Source of the DNA: Virgibacillus halotolerans
Lineage (GTDB): Bacteria; Bacillota; Bacilli; Bacillales; Amphibacillaceae
Assembly (NCBI RefSeq): GCF_016908515.1
Contig: NZ_JAFBEA010000001.1
Span: 186,001 to 250,000 of the forward strand
Length of the DNA stretch: 64,000 nt
Direction of reading: 5' to 3'
Position 1 is the first letter of the stretch, and every line of letters begins with the position of its first letter. The notes under the pieces were generated by a model. The model was given only the letters and a program-made list of their open reading frames with translations, ran no database searches and had not been told where the DNA came from. Shown one piece after another: positions 48,801 to 57,521 of this stretch. A program made the translations under genes and the position numbers.

Positions 48801-50270
48801 ATGTCGGAAAAAATATATCAATATGAAGTTGATTATGTGCAGTCAAATGGATCATATATGAAACTAAGTAAGACAAGTGAGCGTGGTTTTAAATTAGAGG
48901 ATTTTCAAGAATTGCAATTAAAAATGATCCAATCAAATCGGCTACCCCGATTGGTTCCAATGAGTTTTGAGGATGTAAATGGAGAAATATCTATTTATTA
49001 TCGCATTGAAGGACTTCGTATGCTGCGTGCAATTGCCAAGGAACGTCCAATGTCCATGCAGGAATTCTATGCATTATTTATTAATATTGTTCAAGCACTT
49101 CAGGATGCAACAAACAACTTATTAAGCGATGATCATTATCTACTAAATGAAGATTTTATTTACATAGGTAGGGGCTACCATGAGGTTTATTTAACATACT
49201 TACCAATTAAAGACATGAATGATACGACACCATTATATGAAAAGCTAAAAAAACTGTTGCTGAATATGGCCGGAGAAGTGCAAGGTATTAATGGTGCACA
49301 ATTTAAAATGATTTTAAGCTATATTAAAGATCCAGGCTTTAGTCTGCAAGGGCTCAAGGAATTGTTACAGCAATTACAAGTTACCAAAGCTGAAAATGTA
49401 GACGAGAATGAAGGAAATATGGAGTCAGATCAGAAAACGAAACAAATTACGAAAATAAAAAAGGTGAAAAAATTCCCCCCTTTAGCGTCCAAGTATAAGA
49501 TCTATACCATTTTAATCGGTGTTTTATTAATTGCAGTAAGTTGGAAGCTGTCAGAAGGATCATCATCGAAATTAATGTTAGGTGTTTCAACCGGGTTAAC
49601 ACTTGTTATTATTGCTGGAGTTATTACTTATCTATTTATATGGAGACCGGGTGTGGAACCGATCATCACTGAAAAAGAAGTGAAAGTGAACCAAAAAGCG
49701 AATAAACAAGTAAAACCGTTGAAGAATAAAACTGCTGTAACTGTTCCAGATCAACGGGAAAATATTTCAACGAAGGCATTCAGCCAAAATATAAATAGGG
49801 TTCATGATGAGCAGCTTAATCTACAGGAAGTGGAAACGGCATCTGCATTACATACTGATGAACGGAAGATAACAAATGAACCTGTAAAAGTACAGGCTTC
49901 TCCTGGATTGCGGGATCAAACCATGCTGTTGGATGAAGAGGAATTGTTAGGTAGTGGTCCAACGCAACAAGTAGATAATTACCTTATTGTAGACCGCAAT
50001 GGAAAAGAAGAGGAAATTAAACTGGATGAAGACAACTTTATTATTGGCCGTGCTGATAAAGGGACAAGTTTTGTAGAAGCTGGGACTGGAATTTCCCGTC
50101 TTCATATAGAGTTGGTTAAATTATCCGATATGTATGGCATAAAAGATTTAGGATCTAAAAATGGTACATTTATCAACGATGAGAAAATCATTCCTTATAA
50201 AATTCATGAACTAAAGCACGATGATAAGATTCAAATCGGTAAAACAATTTATACGTACAGGGTGTCTTAA
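48801..50270 (+). CDS. FHA-domain membrane protein with N-terminal DUF6382-like domain
   Basis: A 489-residue protein. The N-terminal 200 residues match what I recall as DUF6382 (EVDYVQSNGSYMKL to LKELLQQLQ). Two close spans lie at about 234-252 and 258-280. A linker follows, and the C-terminal FHA domain (about 410-485) has the phosphothreonine-binding signatures GRAD, SRLHIEL and LGSKNGTFIND. FHA domains bind pThr, so this is the likely reader of the kinase two genes on. AGGAGG lies before ATG 48801, and the gene follows tadV by 12 nt. Confidence 0.85.
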   Translation: MSEKIYQYEVDYVQSNGSYMKLSKTSERGFKLEDFQELQLKMIQSNRLPRLVPMSFEDVNGEISIYYRIEGLRMLRAIAKERPMSMQEFYALFINIVQALQDATNNLLSDDHYLLNEDFIYIGRGYHEVYLTYLPIKDMNDTTPLYEKLKKLLLNMAGEVQGINGAQFKMILSYIKDPGFSLQGLKELLQQLQVTKAENVDENEGNMESDQKTKQITKIKKVKKFPPLASKYKIYTILIGVLLIAVSWKLSEGSSSKLMLGVSTGLTLVIIAGVITYLFIWRPGVEPIITEKEVKVNQKANKQVKPLKNKTAVTVPDQRENISTKAFSQNINRVHDEQLNLQEVETASALHTDERKITNEPVKVQASPGLRDQTMLLDEEELLGSGPTQQVDNYLIVDRNGKEEEIKLDEDNFIIGRADKGTSFVEAGTGISRLHIELVKLSDMYGIKDLGSKNGTFINDEKIIPYKIHELKHDDKIQIGKTIYTYRVS

Positions 50271-50272
50271 AC

Positions 50273-51109
50273 ATGAAAATAAAGAAATCTCTCCACGTAG
50301 GAGAAGTGAGTACAATCGGTCCAGATAAACAATTCAACGAAGATTATATGGAATGTAGCTCTAGTACGATAGAGACACCGGACGATGTACATATACTAAT
50401 TATGGCAGATGGCATGGGTGGACATACTTTTGGGGATGTTGCCAGCTTTTATGCTGTGAATTTTATGATGAAATGGTGGAGAGGCAAGGTCCGTATGCAC
50501 GAAACTTTATCTGCATTCTTTAAAGACTGTCAAAACAATGTGGAGGATGCCTTTCAAAAAATAAATGAAAGACTGATTAAGGTTGGTAAACTGGAAGAAA
50601 GTAATATTGGAACAACAATGAGTGTCTTGATGGTTGTGGGAGATCAGTATTTAATTTGTCATGTCGGTGATTCAAGAATTTACCGTTTTAATGATTCAAG
50701 AGGCAATGAAAGTAAACCAATGGATGAAACCATTGATTTAAATAAAAATAAAACCTTTGTTCAATTAACTAAGGACGACTCCTGGGCTACGATGCAAGTT
50801 GAAAATGGCCTGATGACAATGGAGGAAGCAGTGTCTCACAGTAAAGCACACTTACTTACCCAATGTGTTGGAATAAAGGGATCTGTTGCACCATTTACTG
50901 CATCAGGAAAACTAACAGAAAATGACCACTTTTTACTTTGCACAGATGGTCTTTATTCTCTTTTTACAGACGGTGTACTGGAAGAACAATGGAAATATAA
51001 AATGGCGCATCAAGCCAGTTTGCAGGATATTGCTGATCATTTCTATGCATTGGCAAAAACCGCGAACCACTATGATGATGTTTCCATATTAATTGCTAAT
51101 TTCAGTTGA
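50273..51109 (+). CDS. PP2C-family Ser/Thr phosphatase
   Basis: Metal-dependent protein phosphatase of 278 residues. Motifs are present in order: FNEDYM (E23, D24), MADGMGGH (D46-G47), HVGDSRIYR, LLCTDGLYSLF and YDDVSILIANF. All metal ligands appear intact. It is 2 nt downstream of the FHA gene and 18 nt before the kinase gene, so the writer, eraser and reader of threonine phosphorylation lie together. Confidence 0.93.
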   Translation: MKIKKSLHVGEVSTIGPDKQFNEDYMECSSSTIETPDDVHILIMADGMGGHTFGDVASFYAVNFMMKWWRGKVRMHETLSAFFKDCQNNVEDAFQKINERLIKVGKLEESNIGTTMSVLMVVGDQYLICHVGDSRIYRFNDSRGNESKPMDETIDLNKNKTFVQLTKDDSWATMQVENGLMTMEEAVSHSKAHLLTQCVGIKGSVAPFTASGKLTENDHFLLCTDGLYSLFTDGVLEEQWKYKMAHQASLQDIADHFYALAKTANHYDDVSILIANFS

Positions 51110-51127
51110 AAAAGGTGAGGGATCGAA

Positions 51128-51928
51128 ATGTTAAAGGAACAAGAAAAATATGATAATTATACGATCCTTAACCATTTGTGTGAAGGGGGTACGTCACATA
51201 TCTATGAGGTAGTAGATAGGAGAAATCAGACAGCTATTCTGAAGATCGTTAAACAGCCTACCACCACTTTTAAAAGTCAGCTTGACAATGAATCACAGCT
51301 ATTGGCGAAAATAAATCATCCCAATATCCCGAAACTTTACGATAAATTGATCATTGAAGAACAATATAAGGCAATTGTTATTGAAAAAGTAGAGGGAATG
51401 AACATTGCTGACGTCATAGAAAAGGAAAAAAAGTATTTTACAACGCATGAAATAGTACATATCGCAAAGCAAATCGCCAGTCTGATTCAAGTACTGCATT
51501 CCAGCGTTCCTAAAATAGTGATGCGTGATTTAAAACCATCTAATCTATTAATCACAAAAGATCAAACGATTCATTTAATAGATTTTGGAACTGCTACCTT
51601 TCTAAAGGAATTTCGACCTGTTCAGGCGATGGGGACCATTGGATTTGCTGCACCTGAGCAATTTGAAAATGGCGTACTTGATCTCCGTTCTGATTTGTTT
51701 TCTTTTGGAGCAACATTATTTTATATTGCCACAAAAGGACAGAACATCTATACCGTAAATCATAAAAAGATATTAAAGGATTTTGTACCACGTTCTTTGT
51801 ATAACATCATTATGAAATTGACGGAAACAGATATTGAAAAGCGCTTTGGATCGATTGAAGAGGTTACTCATGCTCTTAATAGAATTAATTGGAGTTGGAA
51901 AGATCGTTTCTTAAACTTGATAGGTTAA
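51128..51928 (+). CDS. Soluble Ser/Thr protein kinase
   Basis: Hanks-type kinase of 266 residues without a membrane span or PASTA repeats. Glycine-rich loop EGGTSHIYEV (19-28), ATP lysine K39, catalytic loop MRDLKPSN (Asp 134, Lys 136, Asn 139; Met replaces the His of HRD), DFG (152-154) and APE (175-177). It should be active. Similar in size to B. subtilis YbdM. AAAGGTGAGG precedes ATG 51128. Confidence 0.93.
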   Translation: MLKEQEKYDNYTILNHLCEGGTSHIYEVVDRRNQTAILKIVKQPTTTFKSQLDNESQLLAKINHPNIPKLYDKLIIEEQYKAIVIEKVEGMNIADVIEKEKKYFTTHEIVHIAKQIASLIQVLHSSVPKIVMRDLKPSNLLITKDQTIHLIDFGTATFLKEFRPVQAMGTIGFAAPEQFENGVLDLRSDLFSFGATLFYIATKGQNIYTVNHKKILKDFVPRSLYNIIMKLTETDIEKRFGSIEEVTHALNRINWSWKDRFLNLIG

Positions 51929-51944
51929 ACAAGGGGGAGAAAAA

Positions 51945-53432
51945 ATGTCACAACAGGATAAAGAGCAATACGGAACTTTACAGGAAATAGATGATGAGAT
52001 CATCTATGAAATACCTAAAGCAGAAACAAATTTAGTGGAAACAGAGCAATTAGAAGAATTGAAACGAAGTGATCGTTCCTTTTTTGATTGTCAGCAATAT
52101 AACGTAGGTGAAACGTTGATTCGTATTTATTATAAACGTGATAAACCATATCGAAAAATAAGTAAATTTTATAATGCCGATAAAGCATTAAAGCAAACAA
52201 TAGCAACGAATCTTCTATCTGTTGAACAGTTGATTGGGACACAATATACAACATTGATTCATCCAGACAATATCTATGTCAACAACGATGGAGATGTGAA
52301 ATTCGCCCACCGGGGGATTCGCTCTGTATTACCACCGGAAGAAATGAATGCTGTACAGCTAATACATGAAGTTAAAGATATTATATTATATTTATTTACA
52401 TCCCATGAATATAGGGAAATTAAGGATTCAGAACATGTAGACTCGTCAGAACCTATGGTTAAAAACATTCAAGCCGCTACATCTATCGAACAGATTAGAA
52501 AGAGTCTTCAACTCGTTGAAACGTCTATGAATACGAAATCAAAACCACCAGTGCAAAAACCGAAAAATCCAGTAAATGAACAGGAAATACTAAGCAAAGA
52601 AGAAAAAATGAAACAACCGAAAAAACAAGTAGAACGGAAGCAACCAAAACCAGGAAAACAACAGAAACAAGTTGAGCCTAAAAAAGAAGCACCAAAAAAG
52701 AAAACAACCTTATTAACGGGTTTGTTAATTGGACTTATCATTGGAATGCTTGCGCTCTATGCAGTTAAGGTGATGCCGCTTACGAAGGAAACCACTGCAG
52801 CAGAACAGGAAAATAATAAACAGCAGGAAATATTAACAGATGAAAATAAAACACTGCAATCCGATCTGGATAACAATGAAACAATTATCAATGCATATCA
52901 TTCAGCGCTTGTTGGTGATGTAGAAGAAGCAATCAATTTATTTGAGAAAGCTGACGAGCTTGATGAGAATGCGCACCTAGCTTTAATTGAACAATATATT
53001 GAATTAAATACGGTGGAGAGTTACATAAAGCTGGCAGAAATGAGCGATGCATACAAAATCAATGCTGTTGATGGCCTCGTTGGATTAGATAGCAAAGAAG
53101 CAAATGATGCAATCCTGGATATCGAATCAAATGAACCGGAAGTCAAAATCGAACAGGCCTGGATTAACAAGGAACATGAGGATGTTATTGAACAGTATAA
53201 ATCCAATGCTGATAACAAGCGGGCAAAGCTTCTAGCAGCAAAAAGTTATATTGAACTAGAAAATACGAAAGAATCAATGAAGCTTGGAAAAGAATTGAAA
53301 AACAAAGACATTCAAATTGCCAGCCTGGAAAAAGATATTGAATTGGTTAAAGCCGATAAAAAAATGAAAAAAGATAAGAAAAAGGACAAAACGAAGAAAC
53401 TCGAGAAAGAAATTAAAAAGCTTAAAAAATAA
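51945..53432 (+). CDS. EssB/YukC-like pseudokinase membrane protein
   Basis: Product of 495 residues. The N-terminal cytoplasmic domain (1-195) includes LIHPDNIYVNNDGDVKFAHR (105-123) followed by GIRSVLPPEE, which closely resembles the pseudokinase of EssB/YukC from type VII secretion and lacks HRD and DFG. A basic linker rich in Lys/Pro/Gln (200-253), one span at 255-277, a helical TPR-like extracytoplasmic part (about 310-440) and a lysine-rich end follow. GGGGGAG precedes ATG 51945. No other type VII genes are in the window. It ends the operon at a terminator. Confidence 0.75.
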   Translation: MSQQDKEQYGTLQEIDDEIIYEIPKAETNLVETEQLEELKRSDRSFFDCQQYNVGETLIRIYYKRDKPYRKISKFYNADKALKQTIATNLLSVEQLIGTQYTTLIHPDNIYVNNDGDVKFAHRGIRSVLPPEEMNAVQLIHEVKDIILYLFTSHEYREIKDSEHVDSSEPMVKNIQAATSIEQIRKSLQLVETSMNTKSKPPVQKPKNPVNEQEILSKEEKMKQPKKQVERKQPKPGKQQKQVEPKKEAPKKKTTLLTGLLIGLIIGMLALYAVKVMPLTKETTAAEQENNKQQEILTDENKTLQSDLDNNETIINAYHSALVGDVEEAINLFEKADELDENAHLALIEQYIELNTVESYIKLAEMSDAYKINAVDGLVGLDSKEANDAILDIESNEPEVKIEQAWINKEHEDVIEQYKSNADNKRAKLLAAKSYIELENTKESMKLGKELKNKDIQIASLEKDIELVKADKKMKKDKKKDKTKKLEKEIKKLKK

Positions 53433-53448
53433 TAGTTAATATAAAATT

Positions 53449-53487
53449 ATGCTGTATTATCATTGTGCATTGATGATACAGCATTTT
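53449..53487 (+). terminator. Rho-independent terminator ending the tad-signalling operon
   Basis: ATGCTGTATTATCA (53449-53462) pairs with TGATGATACAGCAT (53471-53484, one G-U), followed by TTTT. Confidence 0.85.
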
Positions 53488-53641
53488 GCATAAACTTAAA
53501 AAAACAGTTGAAAACAAAACATGAAACGAAAGATACAAGTTGTCTTTAAGTTGCCAAGTGATCAAGTGACTTTTCAATTTAACAACAGTAAGTAAAGAAC
53601 TTTCATTTATCTATTTTTTAATAGCGGAGAGGAGATTATAA

Positions 53642-54217
53642 ATGAAAAAACTATTCATTATTTTATTGGCAGGTGTATTTATTGCTGGGTGCAATAATGA
53701 TGAAGATAATAAAACTAGTGCATCAGATAGTAAAACAGATCAAACAGAAGAAGCAGAGAGTGAGGGAGATAAAAACACTGAAAAGAAAGATGTCTATCAA
53801 ATAGGCGAGACAGCTGTTATAACGAGTGATATGTATGACTTTGATTATGAAGTTACTGTAAACGATTTTGAATTGACTGAGGAAGTTGAAGGTGTAAAAA
53901 TAAATGAATTTCTTTCCGGAGCAGATGATACTGATAGATTTGCAGCTATTGACGTTACAATAAAGAACATTAGTGATGAAGCATATATTCCAAATGAAAT
54001 GTTTTCCGCTAATTTTTCTAAAATAGATGAAGAGGCAGGGCACATTTCAGAGGATGAATTTTTCACGGAGAGAGATGAAGAACTTGCTCCTGGTGAAGAG
54101 ATAACTGGTCCAATTGTATTTTTAGCCGGGATTGATGAAGCAGATACTTTTCTTATGAAATACGAAGTCACGACGGATGAAGAAACACATTTTGAATTAC
54201 CAAATCCAGAAATGTAA
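53642..54217 (+). CDS. Acidic lipoprotein B2
   Basis: Lipoprotein of 191 residues, paralogue of B1: the same signal peptide type ending FIAGC (Cys 17), an acidic linker, then DVYQIGETAVITSDMYDFDY and a DUF4352-like domain ending FELPNPEM. GAGAGGAG precedes ATG 53642. It lies after the operon terminator, so it needs its own promoter, not identified. Confidence 0.78.
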   Translation: MKKLFIILLAGVFIAGCNNDEDNKTSASDSKTDQTEEAESEGDKNTEKKDVYQIGETAVITSDMYDFDYEVTVNDFELTEEVEGVKINEFLSGADDTDRFAAIDVTIKNISDEAYIPNEMFSANFSKIDEEAGHISEDEFFTERDEELAPGEEITGPIVFLAGIDEADTFLMKYEVTTDEETHFELPNPEM

Positions 54218-54233
54218 AATAGGGCTAAAAATA

Positions 54234-54274
54234 TTATCATGGGAACTAAGTAGAATACTTTCCTCCCATGATAA
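54234..54274 (+). other. Hairpin after lipoprotein B2
   Basis: TTATCATGGGA (54234-54244) pairs perfectly with TCCCATGATAA (54264-54274). No T-run follows. It occupies the same place relative to B2 as the hairpin at 47563 does to B1. Confidence 0.6.
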
Positions 54275-54301
54275 ATCATATTACTGAAGGAGTTCTATAA
54301 A

Positions 54302-54672
54302 ATGAAAAAGCTATTTCTTTGTATGTTACCACTCTTTATTCTCATAGGTGGATGTGGAAGTGATTCAGAGTCAAAAGGAAAAATAATAGGATTGGACGAA
54401 CTGGATCAAGAAAAGGCAAGGGAAGCAATATTAGATGGTGTAATTGAATTGACATCGAAGGCAATAACTATAGCAAGTCCGACATTGTAGATACAGAAAT
54501 ATGTGAAGCATTCAATATTAATGACAACGATGGATTCACCGGAAACTTTATAAGTTTTTGGAAGACAAATGATAGTGACGGGCAACATCATTTTGTTATA
54601 AATAATGATTATGAAATGGAAAATATACCTAACTTCGAAAGAATTGAAGACAGATGTGTATCGCTCGATTAA
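54302..54672 (+). pseudogene. Frameshifted small lipoprotein
   Basis: Starts as a lipoprotein (signal peptide ending LIGGC, Cys 18) and stops after 62 codons at TAG 54488-54490. In the next frame an open stretch continues from about 54470 to TAA 54670-54672 (DIVDTEICEAF ... RIEDRCVSLD). The joined product would be about 120 residues and no close relative is in the window. The most likely event is a single-base frameshift near 54470-54485. A short functional lipoprotein is possible, since the start region has GAAGGAG. Confidence 0.65.
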
Positions 54673-54684
54673 TAATATAGACAA

Positions 54685-54830
54685 GACAATGAAAAGAAAG
54701 ATGTATATCAAATAGGCAAAACGACAGAAATAATAAATAATGTATAACTTTCCATATGAAGTGACGGTTAATAGTTTTGACCTAACTATGAAACAAAAAC
54801 TGGAAAAAATGAATGAAATATACTTCTAAG
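54685..54830 (+). pseudogene. Remnant of a B-type lipoprotein
   Basis: DNEKKDVYQIGKTTEIINNV in one frame, then MYNFPYEVTVNSFDLTMKQ in another, corresponding to the start of the DUF4352-like domain of B1, B2 and B4. The signal peptide and the rest of the domain are missing and stops interrupt it. The following 190 nt to 55020 show nothing recognisable apart from AAAGAAAG before the next gene. Confidence 0.7.
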
Positions 54831-55020
54831 AATCAAACCTTGAACCAATGGACCTAATGTTTTTGAGTCAAAGCTATTTCAACATAACCTACAACTTTTG
54901 CAAAAGAAATACTTACGTTGGTCCGAACTTTTACTTTTTCTAAATGACTGGGAAATCTAATGGGGTAGGAGCAACTGTTGATAATCTTATTACCAAAAAA
55001 AGAAAGAAGGATGGTTATTT

Positions 55021-55662
55021 ATGTGTCAACTAAAGAAAATTGTATATTTGCTCCTTGTTTGTATTTTTTTAATGAGTGGTTGCTCAGAGAAAAATACGAA
55101 TGATGCGTCAAAAAACAATAACCAAGAGAAAAATAATGTGCAAGAAGAAGATGGTGAAAACTCTGAAGAGGAAGAGAATGAACAAAATAGTGATATACCA
55201 ACAGGACATCAAGATGGACTTACAATGGAGGAAAATGGCTATGTCGAGGATGCGGATGATAAATATAAAGTGACCATAAATTCAATTGATAAAGACGCTG
55301 ATATTGGTCTTGATCCGTCAAAAGTTAATAATGCTAAAGCATATGCGGTTGCAAATTTAACCGTGGAAAATATAGGTGAACACAACTTTAATGGAAAAAA
55401 TATATTTGACCCTTCTCTAAGTGGCTCAAAGGATACTTATGTGACAACGATTAATGATGTATTATTTGATGCAGATGATATTAGTGTGGATTTATTAGAG
55501 GGTGAGATTGAACCAGGCGAATCCATAACTGGAGATGTAGTATTTATAGTGAGGGATGAAAATGAAAGTAAAGACGGCAAATATTACTTTGAGATTGGTA
55601 CGAAACAAGATCAAATTATCCAGGCTGCAAGATGGGAACTAGAAGAAAGTGATTTGGATTAA
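55021..55662 (+). CDS. Acidic lipoprotein A2 (paralogue of A1)
   Basis: Lipoprotein of 213 residues with signal peptide ending LMSGC, an Asn/Glu-rich linker and the same Ig-like domain as A1. The domains are similar throughout, and the last 33 residues are identical to A1, as is much of the 3' flanking DNA. The start ATG 55021 follows AAAGAAGGATGG with a short spacing. It begins the second, decayed copy of the lipoprotein-TadG-lipoprotein unit. Confidence 0.78.
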   Translation: MCQLKKIVYLLLVCIFLMSGCSEKNTNDASKNNNQEKNNVQEEDGENSEEEENEQNSDIPTGHQDGLTMEENGYVEDADDKYKVTINSIDKDADIGLDPSKVNNAKAYAVANLTVENIGEHNFNGKNIFDPSLSGSKDTYVTTINDVLFDADDISVDLLEGEIEPGESITGDVVFIVRDENESKDGKYYFEIGTKQDQIIQAARWELEESDLD

Positions 55663-55743
55663 GGTATCTGTCTTGGTTCTGAGTGATTTAATCTGAATTT
55701 AACACTACGGATTGATGAGTACCCAATCTCTTGTCGACCGTGA

Positions 55744-56047
55744 CCTTTGATGATTTTAAGCTTGATGATGACAAGAAAGAAATTGAGAAAATGAAAAATA
55801 TGTTTATGAGTGATGAATTTTTCAACGATATTTATACTAATAAGATAAAGATTACAACAACAAAAAAATAAGGCGTTTGCGAACTGCAAATCAGATTGGA
55901 TACAGATGTGGAATTGGATAAAAGTCCTTCATTTATAAAAGGAATTGTAGAAGGAGATATTGAACTATTTATTCCAGAATTAACGAAATTATAGCCAATA
56001 ATTCTGGAAAAACCTATACCATAAAAAAATCTAAGGTGTATTCGTAT
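55744..56047 (+). pseudogene. Decayed duplicate of the TadG-like gene
   Basis: Two blocks match the TadG-like gene at 44645-46927. Nucleotides 55744-55848 (FDDFKLDDDKKEIEKMKNM...) match 45678-45780, and 55880-56047 match 46740-46925 up to the same TATTCGTATTAA end. About 950 nt between the blocks and everything before them are gone, and an in-frame TAG breaks the second block. Both flanks are also duplicated (A2 before, B4 after), so this is the deleted remnant of a segmental duplication. Confidence 0.88.
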
Positions 56048-56067
56048 TAATCAGGGAGGAATATAAA

Positions 56068-56670
56068 ATGAAAAAACTATTAATGATTTTATTAGCAGGT
56101 ATTTTTATTGCTGGCTGCAGTAATGATGATACTTCCAACGAAGCAGATACAGACGATGATCAAGTAACAGAGGATAATGATTCTGAAGATGAAAACATAG
56201 ACAATGATGATGGCGAAGAGAAAAAGGATGTCTATCAAATTGGAGAGACTGCGCAAATAACCAGCAGCTCGTACGGTTTTTCTTATGAAGTTACTGTAAA
56301 TGATTTTGAATTAACTACTGATGAAATTGACGGATACTCAATGGAAGATTTTAATTCCCAGCCACATGAAGACCGTAGATTTGCTGTTATAAATGTAACA
56401 TTGAAAAATACAGGGGAGGATCGGCTGGTACCAAATGATAAACTCTCTGCACAGCTTTTAGGAGAGCTTACCAGTGAATCATCACTCATTGAATTTTATA
56501 AAAAGGGTGATGAAGAACTTGATCCTGGTGAAGAAATGACTGATGATCTTGTGTATATGAGTAGGACATTTTTCGATGAAGATACTATTTATCTAACCTA
56601 TGAGGCGGAAGCAACTAAAGAAGAAGTGAAATTTGAGCTTCCTATTCCAGAAAATAATAATCAGCATTAA
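56068..56670 (+). CDS. Acidic lipoprotein B4 (close paralogue of B1)
   Basis: Lipoprotein of 200 residues very similar to B1: signal peptide ending FIAGC (Cys 17), linker starting SNDDTSNEADTD, then DVYQIGETAQITSSSYGFSY and the DUF4352-like domain ending KFELPIPENN. The 20 nt before the start (TCAGGGAGGAATATAAA) are identical to those before B1. It is the last gene of the duplicated segment. Confidence 0.8.
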   Translation: MKKLLMILLAGIFIAGCSNDDTSNEADTDDDQVTEDNDSEDENIDNDDGEEKKDVYQIGETAQITSSSYGFSYEVTVNDFELTTDEIDGYSMEDFNSQPHEDRRFAVINVTLKNTGEDRLVPNDKLSAQLLGELTSESSLIEFYKKGDEELDPGEEMTDDLVYMSRTFFDEDTIYLTYEAEATKEEVKFELPIPENNNQH

Positions 56671-56765
56671 AAATATTGTGTTATAGGGTGATAATAATGC
56701 AAAAAATAGATCCCCAAAAATTATTAAAAATGGGAAAAATGTAAAAATGGTTGGAGAGTATCTCA

Positions 56766-57521
56766 GTGAACCTAGATGCCTATATTGTGAATGGTCACGC
56801 CTTCTATTTAGCAATTTACGAAGGTAAATTTTCTTCCGATGAAAAAGGATATGCCGTTCTTTCACCAGATATTAATAATAAAAAAGAGGCCCTGCAAGCA
56901 TTTAAACCTCATATTTATTACGGGATAAGCAATGGTATTATGGAAGAAAAAATAAAGACCAGAGCTGAATTAGATTTTACAGTCTGGGAGGACATACGCG
57001 ATTATTTGGAAGGTGTTGTGGAAGCGAATGTTTTAGAGCCAAAATTACAAACCATTTATAGTCGATCTTTAACCATTTTGGAAGAAATGATCAGGTTGCA
57101 AAAAGAAATGATAGCATTATGGCATGAGTCTCATTCTTTTTATGAAAATATAAATCAAAAAGGTTATTTCACTGATGAAGATATAGAAACATCTATAAAT
57201 TTTGGCCCTGTTACAAACTTAATTCAGTATAAGCAATTTAAAGATCGTTACGAGTACAGAGAAGATTTTGATGTGATATATGAGAACCGTAATAATCCAG
57301 TGATTCAACCATTTACAACTAATTTGCAGCACCGTGTATTAAAAGCGATGACCAGCCTGGAAGCTGAAAGGGATATTAAAGCGACACTGGATTTGCTTCG
57401 AAATGATTGTGATTTGACGAATAAAAGTGATGCAGAAATAAAAGAAATTTGGTTGAAGTACTTTAAAAATGGACTGGATACCCGAGTGAAAGAAATAAAA
57501 GAGATATTAAGATATCCATAA
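56766..57521 (+). CDS. Hypothetical protein, 251 residues
   Basis: Soluble, mainly helical acidic protein. It opens with NLDAYIVNGHAFYLAIYEGKF and a YAVLSPDINNKKEALQAF segment, then long helices. No catalytic motif, signal peptide or span is visible and I do not recognise the family. GTG 56766 is preferred, as TTGGAGAG lies 7 nt upstream and would be inside the ORF if TTG 56751 were used. It is 95 nt after B4 and could belong to the accessory region; the small reading frame that follows overlaps its stop by 1 nt. Confidence 0.65.
   Translation: MNLDAYIVNGHAFYLAIYEGKFSSDEKGYAVLSPDINNKKEALQAFKPHIYYGISNGIMEEKIKTRAELDFTVWEDIRDYLEGVVEANVLEPKLQTIYSRSLTILEEMIRLQKEMIALWHESHSFYENINQKGYFTDEDIETSINFGPVTNLIQYKQFKDRYEYREDFDVIYENRNNPVIQPFTTNLQHRVLKAMTSLEAERDIKATLDLLRNDCDLTNKSDAEIKEIWLKYFKNGLDTRVKEIKEILRYP

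Noticed and set aside
51128-53432. Full type VII secretion locus
   Set aside because: Only the EssB/YukC-like protein is present; no WXG100 protein or FtsK-like EssC in the window.
56698-56745. 15-codon reading frame (MQKIDPQKLLKMGKM) before the hypothetical gene at 56766
   Set aside because: Too short to judge and without a clear ribosome binding site; at most a remnant.
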